Source: Euborellia annulipes
Taxonomy: Eukaryota; Arthropoda; Insecta; Dermaptera; Anisolabididae
Reading direction: 5' to 3'
Assembly (NCBI GenBank): GCA_023213315.1
Contig: JAKCPI010001999.1
Coordinates: forward strand, 62,001 to 126,000
Length of the DNA: 64,000 bases
Position numbers and translations under genes: made by a program. The notes below the pieces were generated by a model. The model was given only the letters and a program-made list of their open reading frames with translations, was not told the DNA's origin and made no database searches. Of this stretch, positions 32,906 to 44,552 are shown in pieces. The stretch's first letter is position 1; every line of letters starts with the position of its first letter.

Positions 32906-34910
32906 AAAAAATATTTGTGTTATATCGCCCTGAAAATAGTCTTGGCCAAGACCTAAATGTCAGGCTTGAATAAAACGAAATGTTTTCTTATTCTTTTGAT
33001 TTTATTTTAAATTTACCTGAAATTAATAAATTCCCTGTCGTTAAATGAAATCCCTTTAAATAGAGTTAATCCTTTTGTCTTCTGAACAGCTCATATAAAA
33101 TTAGATTAAGAATGTACTTAATAATCTGATTTATTTTTTAATTTATTTCTTTATCTATTATATATATACTAATTATAGGTTATATCACTATATACATTAC
33201 GTATAAGAAGTAAATAATATTGTTAAATATATATTTTTTTTAACTAAAATTAAGAAAAAAAAAATGTGAATAGATCTCGACATTTGAATAAAACGTAATT
33301 AAAAAAAAATTCATTGGAATTATTTCTTAAACGCCCTTTACGTCATTTCAGACATTTAATAATCCGGTTGGATTATTTTTAATTTATATTCTTTTTTAAT
33401 ATTCTCCATCCAAATTTTGCTAAACAATGCCATTTTGCATCTAACTTCACTGTCAATCCGATTTTCTCATCTCTTTGACATATTTGTATTCTTTGGATCG
33501 AATTGAATTATTAAAATTTATCTTCTTCAAGTGTGATATCAATTAAATACGTATTAATAATCTCTCAATATTTATTTATTTAATGAATCATATCAAAAAG
33601 AATCAGGTAATATTTATTTAAATAAATCAAAAAATATCTAATTAGGTACTAATTAAAGTTTGACGTTTATTTTAGGTTAATTGTTATAAATTATAGTTTC
33701 AATTGTTTTGCAATTATAACCTCATTCATTTGACTCCTCAAATTTTATTTAATTTTAATCGAATAAAAAAACGAACAAACGAACGGAAATTGAGAAGCGG
33801 GAAAAAGGTTTGTTAGAAATTATTTAATTGACATTTTTTTTTTTTAAGAGCAGAGATATGTTTACATTTTCATTTATTTTAATATAATGCGGATGGGTGA
33901 TAATAAAAAAAAAGAAATTTTCCTTTTTGATGTGCGGGAGGCAAAAATTGTTACATAAATCTAATTTTTTTTTTCAGAGGTTTGCCCACACGTATATAAA
34001 TAAAATATTTGTATATATATCTATTGTAGAAATTTCAAGTATAAAATTTTTTTTTTGAAAAATTTGTTTGTGTTTAGGCCCGTAAAGAATATATAGGCGT
34101 TAGCTGCCCCTGATAAAAAATTTACAAAATTCTTCATCTTTATTAAAAAATGTATGTATTCAATATATATAAATAATTATCATGTGACATTGAAAATGGG
34201 TTAAACATCTCCTTATAGGAAAATACAACGGGGACTACCAGAGCTCAGGCCCGTTGTATTTTCTCTATTTTTGTTATACGGGAGGGGAATTTGTATTTAA
34301 ATTTAAATTACCCGAGTCGATTTTAATTCAAATTAATTAAATCTCACAATTAATTAATATTAATTAATCGTTTATATATTAATTTTTTATTTAATTAGAC
34401 TTGCTCCTTTAATAGAAAAAAATTAAAAATTAAATATAAATCCTTAATTATAGAATAATAAATGTGAGATTTAATTATTTCAATTTTTTATTCCCACATA
34501 AACTCAAAAACTACTTAACGAATTTTTATGGGCTTTTTTTTTTTTGAATGTATGAATTAAAGAGAATTCAAATTGTGCTATTAGACGGGCATTTGAGACT
34601 CGGTAAAAAAGCGACTCGGGTGTTTCTCATTTTTCAATTAATTGACGCTATAAAACTTTTTTTTTTTTAACCCATTTTTGTGTTTCTGTTACAATGCATT
34701 TAGAGTGTGGATAGAGGGGGAGGGGGGAGCACTATTTTTGATAACTAACATTACGTTAACAAATATTGTCAATTAAAGACGAATTTTTCATCTCATTTTC
34801 TAAATATAATAATAATAATAATAATACAAAGAATGTTATTTCAATGCGTGTTTGTACTTGATACATCTTTTTTTTTTTATTATTCAATATGACATCAAGA
34901 CAGAGAACAG
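32906..34910. other. AT-rich intergenic region, no gene
   Basis: Long AT-rich stretch with only short ORFs. It contains a damaged hammerhead-like module near 32941-32980 (TAAAT for GAAAC) and a small hairpin at 34217-34263 (AAAATACAACGGG facing CCCGTTGTATTTTC). Confidence 0.45.
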
Positions 34911-35455
34911 TGGCGTAGCTAGGGGCCCGGGGGGGGGGGGGCATCAAATGGTGATGCGTTTAGGAGTCCTGGGGAAATTTATTTTATCTAAAAAAAAAAA
35001 AAAAAATGATTTCGGTATTTATCCCCTCCCTCCTTGATTTTAATCTCATTAATACTGAAATTTAATTAAATCCCGCAATTATTATTCTATAGTTAATTAT
35101 TTATATTTAATTTTAATTAATTTTGATGTGATTATTAACACTCAGGGGCTCACAACTTGTGAGTACGTGGATGGCGACCACGAGTTACCCGAGCCCAAGA
35201 CTGGCTGGCATTTTGTTATCACTAACAAATGACAGGCCGTGCGACGGGCCAGCTTGTTTCTTCTCTTTGAGAAAGGATTGATCGTATTAAAACTTCAAAC
35301 GATTTTTGCTCAATTATTTCGATCAAACAATTTTGAGATAAAAATAATATTTTGAGCTTCTTTCTCTCGCCTCAGCAAAATATGCAAGCAAACTCCGACT
35401 TCAGAGGACAAAAACCGTAATCATTTTTTGCCCCGAATTGTCTGTCTAGCTACGC
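34911..35455. mobile_element. hAT-like MITE candidate
   Basis: CAGTGGCGTAGCTAGG at the left and CTAGCTACGCC at about 35436-35452 are inverted, with G-run next to the left end, but I find no matching 8-bp duplication. Confidence 0.35.
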
Positions 35456-35839
35456 CTAAGACTCAAAAATATAATTTCTTAAATATTAATTAATAATAAT
35501 CAACTTTTCTTTAAAATCCTAAACAATATACAACGCAACGCTTCGCTCTCTCTATTTACAAACTGAAAGGCAGAAATACAAAAACAAAATCAAACCAACT
35601 AGCAAAGTGATTATTAAAGTGATAATATTTTATTTTATTTTAAAATAATATACAGAATGTAAAAAATAAAAGGCAATCTGGCTGTAAATTGTTGCTACAT
35701 CCAGGGCACTAAAATTAAAAATAAAAATAATATAAAATTTTTTTTTTTTTTTATTTTCAATTATCATTAAGGCTAGATAGAATTAAATTAAAAAAAAAAA
35801 AAATAAAAATAAATTTTTGTTATTTTTTGTAATTTGTGT

Positions 35840-36067
35840 TTATTTTTTTTTCTTTTTCGCTTCTTCATTTAGATCCTCTCCATGTCGACTTTTTCTAGCT
35901 TTGCTTATTTTCCTTTTGTTGCTGTCGTCGTCTTCCTCTTCTTTGTTTTTGTTCTTGTTGTTGTTGTTGTTGTCATTTTTTAGGTCGTCCTGATGAAGGC
36001 GTTTTTTCCCAGCTATTGTTGAAGTCTCTCGGTTTGTCTTTTCAAGTGTATCTGATGGAATTTTTAA
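35840..36067 (-). CDS. Candidate terminal exon of the IQ/KSPE gene (Lys/Asp/Asn-rich tail)
   Basis: Follows a strong acceptor (TATTCTTTGTTTAG ending at 36068) and stays open for 75 codons in phase 0 to TAA at 35842-35840. The translation starts LKIPSDTLEKTNRETS, has a poly-Asn/Lys run, EEEDDD, a basic KRKISKARKSR patch and ends in KKKKK. It is joinable in phase 0 to the donor GGG/GTACGC at 39080. It could instead belong to another minus-strand gene; the peptide itself is not repeat-derived as far as I can see. Confidence 0.4.
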   Translation of the reverse strand, partial: LKIPSDTLEKTNRETSTIAGKKRLHQDDLKNDNNNNNKNKNKEEEDDDSNKRKISKARKSRHGEDLNEEAKKKKK

Positions 36068-37786
36068 CTAAACAAAGAATAGACATTCTGTTAACATTTT
36101 TTTACTTTTTTACCATTTGAAAATGAAAAATCAATTTTGAGGCGACACGATTTTGCAAAATACCATTCTAAAGGGACAATAATTGTTGAGCGGGAATTTT
36201 TTTTGCCCCCATACACCTCGAGCCGTGTACTATTCAGGCCGGTCCTTGAGGAAAATCCGATGGTGTATGGGGGGGGGGGGGGCTGTTCACTGTTCACTTC
36301 TTCACCCCCCCCCCGAACAATGTCTGCCAGTATGTCTTGATCAAGGTCAGAATAAATTTAAAAACAAAATGGCCTCTATTGATTTTTCATTATGAATTCA
36401 TTTATTTGTTAAATAGAAAGTAAAATATTTAAACAAAAAAATTTTGTTAAATAACATTTTTGAAGCAAAAATTTTTGTTAATAAATTCTCTTGTTAGAAA
36501 AAAAAATTATTGATAAAATTAAAAGAAAAAAAAAAAAAACTCAAAAATGTTAGAATTCCAAAAATCATGCATTTAAGTAAAAAAAGAGAAGAATTTTTTG
36601 CTTTATTCAGAACACCGCCAAATTTATTTATTCCACTCGTTCAGACACGTTAAATATCCGTACATATCGTATGAGTCAGGGCCGGAACTTGGAGATTTTT
36701 TAGGGGGGGGGGCAAAATTTAATTTGCCGCCCCCTCCTTAAAATTTTTTATATAAAATTCATATCATTTAACCTTTTTTTTAGTAAATCTTTCTTTAATT
36801 GCCGCCCCCTGATATCTGCCGCCCGGGGCACACGCACCCACTGCCCCCCCCCCCCCCCCCCCTAGATCCGGCCCTGGTATGAGTTATCAAAAATAAGTAC
36901 ACCCCCTCACTTTATTTAAAAAAATTATATTCTTTTCTCTGTATTTAATAAATAGGTCTACTTATTTATATATTCCTATGATGAAAAAAAAAAGAAAATT
37001 TATGAATAATATTAAACATTATACTTTTATAATAATAAAATACTGTAGGTAGAAGCAGTGGGGTATCTATCCAGACAGCTTGGAATATTGCAGAATATCG
37101 TGAATCTTGCATAAACATTGCAGTAATATTGGGGCAATGTTGTTGTTTGAGCTGCAATATTGCATCAATGTTGCTGCAATATTGTCAATATTGCTGCACC
37201 TACTGCAGAAACATATACACAATACTGGAACGCTCCCTCCAGATAACGCTGTGTGTGTGTGTGGCATTGCAAAACGCGTTTTGCTTGACCAAGGCTTTAG
37301 AGCTCCTGGGTGACTCTCCCTGAGTCTCAGGAGATTTCTGTACCCACTTTAAAAAGGGAACTCTGTTATAAATAACTCACTTCTGAAACCAGAATTCATG
37401 TTATCTAACCTGATTGAATAAAGGATTGAAGAGAAAAGCAGCCAAGCATAAATTAAACTCCTTTTACGCAAAACGTTTCGGCCGATTTAATCATGCCATC
37501 TTCAGTTGCATTGGAGTTTTTTAGTAAATAGAGTTGTCAACAGTCTGTTCATAAGCTTATTAATTTTACAATAGCCTATAGGTATAAATAACAATTTCAA
37601 AATGACATCTTATGCAATTATTTACATTTTTATTTATACACATAGGCTATTGTAAAATTAATAAGCTTATGAACAGACTGCTGACAACTAGGGTTTGGAC
37701 ACCGGTGGAAACCGAAACCGCTATACCGGTTTTTTGGCTAATTTTCAAAAACCGAGAAACCGAGTTTTTCCCGAAAAACCGAATTC

Positions 37787-37818
<32 letters not shown>

Positions 37819-38775
37819 CTTCAGTAATACTTGTATTCAAATTATAAATTAGCCCTTGACCCGTGGCTCAGAGAGAAGACACTAGCTTCTCGCGCCTCCC
37901 GTCCCAAGCGAGAAAAATTTATTTCATTTGAATTGACTACAAATCATTTGAAATAAATAGGGATGGGGTCTAAATGGCCTTAGATGCCGAAAAAGACCTT
38001 AAACCAATTTAAAAAAAAAAAAATTATAAATTATATATTTTCCCCTTTTTTCTAATACTTTTTTTTTTTTTTTGAATAAATAAAAACATTCACACTTTTT
38101 TCTCATTCACACTTGTATGTTTAAATAAATCTATTGGGGGTCCAGGCATTCTTATTTAAGCCATTTGGTATCCAAATGCTTTAAATAAAATCATCGGACT
38201 GCCTGGGGTCCGAACCCGCGACTTTTGGCATACGAGGTTAGCACGCTAACCCCTACACCAAGCCCCGAGGGCTTCCAATACTTAAATATTCTATATATAA
38301 TAGAGAAGTGTCTGTCTGTCTATTCTTCAGTCTATCTCGCTCTGTTTGACCAACTTTCCGTTGGAAAGACGAAATTTTACAATCTTATAGAGGACGTTAT
38401 GGAGAGTCCAGGAAAAATACTCGGGTACCAAAATTCCTTCAATTTTTTGAATTATTGATTCCTAAAGTTACGATTTCTCCCATAGGAAATAGAGAAATAT
38501 TTATGTATTTTTTGGATTTTTGTATTCTATGAATGTAAACAAATCCTCAAGCACTGGATTAGAATAGTAGTAATAATAATTTTCTTGGGTTCGGATCCCA
38601 GACAGTCCGATGATTTGGATACCAAATGGCTTAAATAAGAATGCCTGGACCCCAGAAAATATATTCATTAATAACGGTTATCGTTTATAGACTTATGTGG
38701 TCTAAGTTACCTAAAATACTGTGTGTATGCGTGTGTGTGTGTGTGGAGTGCGAATGAGAAAAAAGTGTGAATGTT

Positions 38776-38807
<32 letters not shown>

Positions 38808-41800
38808 GATGGCATGAATAAATCGGCCGAAACGTTTTGCGTAAAAGGAGTTTAATTAAATAGAGGCTGCTTTCCTCTTCAATTCTACACAGCCACTTTC
38901 TACATTAAATGTAACCTGATTGATCTACACTCATTATCGATTGAAATCAAAGAAAGAAAGAGAATAATAATAATAATAGCGTTGTATTTACTTTTTTATT
39001 TATTTTTTTTTGTTTCTCGTTAATCAAAAATACATACATGTGAGTTTTTGTGCCGAGCGCGTTATTCGCTGCTGCGTACCCCTTTGTCCCCCGACGTTGT
39101 CTCGCCGTCGGCTCCCTGGGGCTGCCCTCCGCCCGTTCGCTGCTGCTCCTTCAATTGCTTTCGGACTTTGTATCCCCGGAATCCCGCCTGGATCTTGGTA
39201 GCCGCGTCACTTTGCTTTTCCATAACTGGAGGGTGATCTAGATCTAAAAAAAATAAAAAGAGTCCAAATCATCAATCAATCATCCGCCTGCTTCTCCTCT
39301 ATGACGTCAATTAAATGTATATTTTTAAAGCCGGGGGGGAAATGAAACAGATCCAACAGAGCAATGTATGTCACGGTCATTGAATTGCTATATTGTGTGT
39401 GTGTGTGCTTCTTTATTGTTGGCTTGACGTGACGTCACCTTCAACAAAAAGCTTCCTACAAGACGAGAGTAAAAATTTGGACAGAGCAAAAAGAAGAAGG
39501 AAAATATGGGGAGTAAAAGAGAGAGAGAACATTTGATATGGAGCTGAAATCTTGAGAAGGGATCAAGGGCGTTCAGAAGCGCCGTCTAACCGTACTTAAA
39601 AAAAAAAAAAAACTAGACTATTATAAGGAATTGTTCATTGCGTTTTTTTTTTTAAATGAATTAAATTCATAAGAGATTATTGGGACATCGAGCTATAATT
39701 TGTTTAATGACTTATTAAAAAATATCGTAATTAATTTTTTTGTTATCAAGCAAATACAAAAAAACAATCTGTCCCAATAATCTTTAATTTTTTTTAAATT
39801 TAAAAATGAATTTATTGTTATTATTAATCACATATTAATTAAGAAATGTTTAAAATAAGCTTAGATGATTTATTTAAAAATCAACTGTCAAATTAGTTCA
39901 GCATTCTTGCAATAGATGGCAGGCTAGTCTAACAGCCGATCCCCTAATAGCCTATATTTATATATTTTTATGCTTTTATAAAAGATACATAATATATAAT
40001 AATATTTATTGTTAAAAGATCAATGAACCAAAGGCATTAAATATTATTAGCTACCATTCTGACATCTCTTGGCAAATTTTTGAATTACTTGATATTTGGT
40101 CATACTTTTAATGACACACAACGCCATTTAGCGGGAAAAACATGCGTAAACCAATTCGCTCCCGTAGCCCCTTAATAACCTTCGAAAAAAAAAATACTCT
40201 TTGGAAAATGGAAAGTTCAAATGGACCCAGACTAGGGTTTGGACACCGGTGGAAACCGAAATCGGTAAACCAGTTTTTTGGCTAATTTTCAAAAACCGAG
40301 AAACCGAGTTTTTCCCGAATTTTTTTAATTTTTTCTTCAGTAATACTTGTATCCAAATTATAAATTAGCCCGCGACCCATGGGTCAGAGAGAAGACACTA
40401 GCTATCTAGTGGCTTGGGGTTTCGGATCCCACTCCCTCCAAGCGAGATAAATATTTCAATAAATCCTCCATTACCTATTTGTCTGTTCAACTGACGAGGG
40501 GCTCTCTCTTGCTCTTAAAACACGCGTGGGATAAAAACCAAAAATCAGAAAAAGGAAATAAAATTTTACATACCTAAAATATTAATAATTCCTTTTTTTT
40601 TTTTTAAGGACCCATTTTAATTCAATAAAAAATGTTATTTAATAACATAAACAATTGCTAGGACACAGACACGTTTTGAGGTTAGGGGGCGAGTAGCTGG
40701 TGTGACTGAGTGCATTAAGAACATTTAATTGGATTCTATTCAACTTAATAAATTTTATATTCTGCCCTTCCCCTTTTTGAAGGATTTTTAATGCTTAGGA
40801 ATTTCTTTATGGATAAAATGGTGGTCAGTTGTAGAGTAAGCAAAAATAAATTTATCTTTTAAGGACGACTGGCAATGCGCAATTTGATCAGTTTCGACTT
40901 CTAAAGGGTCATCCTCAGGTAGGCCTATACTTCTTTCGAAACTGATCAAATTGCGCATTGCCAGTCGTCTTTAAGTCAACTCCAAGGAATCACCACTAGC
41001 AGCAACTTCTAAGTGAATTTTAATTATATGATTGAGAACATTCTCAATTAAATTTTAATCCTGTGGCTTTTTCTACATAATATTTTATAAAATTATAAAA
41101 AATTGTTTTTTATAGAATTGTACTGTAGACCTGATGATGGTTGCCTTCAGAGACCGAAACTGAAAACGGGCCAGTCGTCGAGTCATTAACTTTTTTGAAA
41201 AATAAACCATGTTACTTATTTCATTTGAATTCCAAAGAACAGAATCCCGTCCAAAGCGAGAAATTAAAATTGGCTACGAATACAGTGACGGCGTTACTGG
41301 GGGGGGGGGGCAAGTGCCCCCCGGCAAGGACCTCTGCCCCTCTGGATGCCCCCGAATCAAAGAAGAATATTTTTACTTTCTCTTACCTCTATATATGTTA
41401 ATATATATATAGAGAGAAAGTATTGGATTCATGTCAAAAATTCGATGTCGAGATTTTGATGGTTATACTCGTTTTGAGGTCCCCTCAGTCCAAAAAAGTG
41501 GTTTTTGGGACATGGTCTGTCTGTGTGTGTGTGTGTGTGTGTGTCTGTGAACAAAATATCTCAAGAACGAAAAGAGCTAGGAGGTTGAAATTTTATATTT
41601 AAGTTAGGCACCCCCATGGGACGTGACACGAAGCTTTTGAACAAAATCGACCAAAAAGTACTAGTACTTTACTGATGCACTTTTTCAGTTTTTTTTCGAT
41701 TTTCTCCAAATTCGCTCCAACGATTTTTTTAAAATTCATAAGTCAACTATTTTTTAGATTCTCTATAAAATGTATATTCTCATTTTGTGATTGAAATCTT

Positions 41801-44519
41801 CTGAAGACCACTTTACTCTTGTACTCCATAGAAAGGATAGGAGAAATGGTTGCCATGGTAACAAAATATAAATATTTCCCATATAAATTTTACATCTTGT
41901 AAATCGAATGTATCGTTCAGTCGGAAACTAAATACATGTCGACACAAAAAATCTGGCGTGACAAGCACAGTACACAGAACTTTCGATTACCAAAGGTAAG
42001 AGAAAGTTGTGTGCTGTTCGACCAGTCACACCAGATTTTTTAAATTAATGCCTTGGATTATTTGACCAATAGCAGAGCAACATTGATGTCACGTGACACT
42101 ATTGTTTCGTTTGTTCGACACTAGTTGCCGGCGTCGCCACCTTCAGTATGAGCTCCACGGTCAGTGATGAAGCTTCCAAAAGAAATCAATCCTCTCCGCT
42201 CCCGCCGCCGCCTGATTAACAAGCACCCGAAGATGCAAAGGATCCACGATGTCTTTTCTCCACGGTTATTTCCATTTTAACAACGCCGACCTCCAACCTT
42301 ATCTTCACCTTCCTAGGTATTTATTTCCCTTTTTAATCCTTTTCATTTTTATTACATTATCGTAAAAAGAATGAAATTATTTTATTGTTAATTATTTTGT
42401 ATATTCTTTTTCGTTTTATAAGTATTCTCATCTGTATCCAAAATAAAATAATATCAAATTAAAAAGATAATTTAACATGAGTGTGAGTAAATAGATAATT
42501 TTTTTTTCATCAAAATTGATGGAAATGATTCCTAGAAGTCTCTGCATATGAGAGTGTAGGGATAAGACTAACTATGGTGTTTTCGTTCTCTTCTCGGTGC
42601 AAAAGTAGCGCTCTACTTTATCTCTTTCTCGGCCATTCATGTGTTGTTGGGGTTGATTGTCGTTCGATTTGTTCATCTTCAGAGATTTATATTTGTTTTC
42701 TATTATTAGATTTATTTTTATTCCTTTTTACAAGTCTAGTTAATTTTATATTTTAAACAATATTAGGTGAGATTTTTTAATTTATTACTCTTATTTTATT
42801 TTTAATGCCTAGTTACATCTAAAAAAAATTTCTATATTTTCTCCTAAATAATTCAAATAGGATTCAATTATATAAATTAAAAAACTATATTTATGATCCC
42901 ATAAGTAAATATAATTGGGTGTTGACAATTTCTCTTACTTTTGGAATCGAAATTGATAATAAAAAACAAAATATTTCAATTTTACTCAAAAGTTTATAAG
43001 ATAAAGATTTTTCTAAAATGAAAGAACTAGACTAGGGAGTTGGGAGATAAGGGGGGGTAAAGGGGGCTATTTAAAAAGGGTTTCGAATTTTGGGAAAAAT
43101 GAATCGAAGGGAAGAATTTTGAGATGTTTTTAAATTTTACATCTTGATCAAAGGTCGAAAACTATATCGCCTGCTGAGAATTCTAGTGGCTAAATTAAAA
43201 CATCTCACCTAATATTGTTCAAAATATATAAAATTAACTAGACTTGTAAAAACGAATAAAAATAAATCTAATAATACAAAACAAATATACGGGGAAATCT
43301 CCTAGTTCGAAAATTCAATTTTTCAGTTAAGCCTAGCAATAAATTTCTTAAAAAATTCCAATGTTTTGTGCAATTGAAATTTGGTCGGGAAATAGATTTT
43401 TTAATAAATGGATACGCTAACCTTTCATTTTCTCGGAACAATAGAAAATGGACTTACACCACTTTCAAAATAAACGGTCCAAATATTAGATTTAAATATT
43501 TCTTCTAATAACAAAAAAATATTTAATATTATTTTTAGATAAGTTTGTTATTTTTTCTCTTCACTACAATTTTTTTTTGTAAAAATATAAACGTTGCCGG
43601 CGCCCCTCGGCCCCGCCCTTGTTGCGGCCCTGATTGCCCGGCTATTCAAATGTATATGTTTCGGGCTTTCGCCAATATGATTCTCAACAGGCGATATATG
43701 TTCCCTGTTGATATAGCCTATATATTTTTTGACTGCCCCCCCCCCCCCCCCCTGTTGGTAAATTTGCCCCATTTCCGCCCCCCCCCCGCCGTCACTGTAC
43801 CACTAGGGATGGTGTCTACAAGGCCTAGAATGCCTTGAAAAAGCTGAGTTAGCTAAAATTAAATCCATCCATTTATTTGAGCATCTCCAGTCGAAGGCCG
43901 CCGCCGCCTAGCTGTTTCCTTCCCCATCAGAGCACGGTGTGTGTCGACTAATAAATACAAGCTGCATAAACATAAACAAATCTTTGTTTGGAATTCCTTC
44001 TTCCTTTAAAGTTACGCAGGGGGCGGAATTTTAATTTGGAAGATGAGATAGTGAAACAATTTGGGGACTCAACGTTTCTTTTTTTTTTAATCTCTAAGGG
44101 CCGGTTGCTTCAGTTCTAGTCTGCTAGCAAACTAGCAAATCATCGATATAGTAAACAAGAACACGCTTAACCTTCGAGTTAAAATAAAAGTTTTTTAGCT
44201 ATCTGAGGTATATATGAGGAGGTTGTGTGAAGTTAGCAACTTAATAAAGGCGTCATTTATAAAAATTATTAAAAATTAAAGTTAATTAATTGCAGTTTGC
44301 TTGAGTCGGAACAAGCGCCCAGTGCTTGACAACGGCTGCAGAAGAAGCAGTCGTACAGATTTTACTTTCTCTTACCTATGTATATATGTAATATATATAT
44401 AGAGAGAAAGTATTGGTTTCATGTCAAAAATTCGATGTCGAGATTTTGATGGATCTTCACGTTTTGAGGTCCCCTGAATCCAAAAAAGTGGTTTTCGCGA
44501 CATGGTCTGTCTGTCTGTC

Positions 44520-44552
<33 letters not shown>

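Noticed and set aside
43545..43838. 97-codon plus-strand ORF
   Set aside because: Runs through hAT-type C-runs; no coding evidence.
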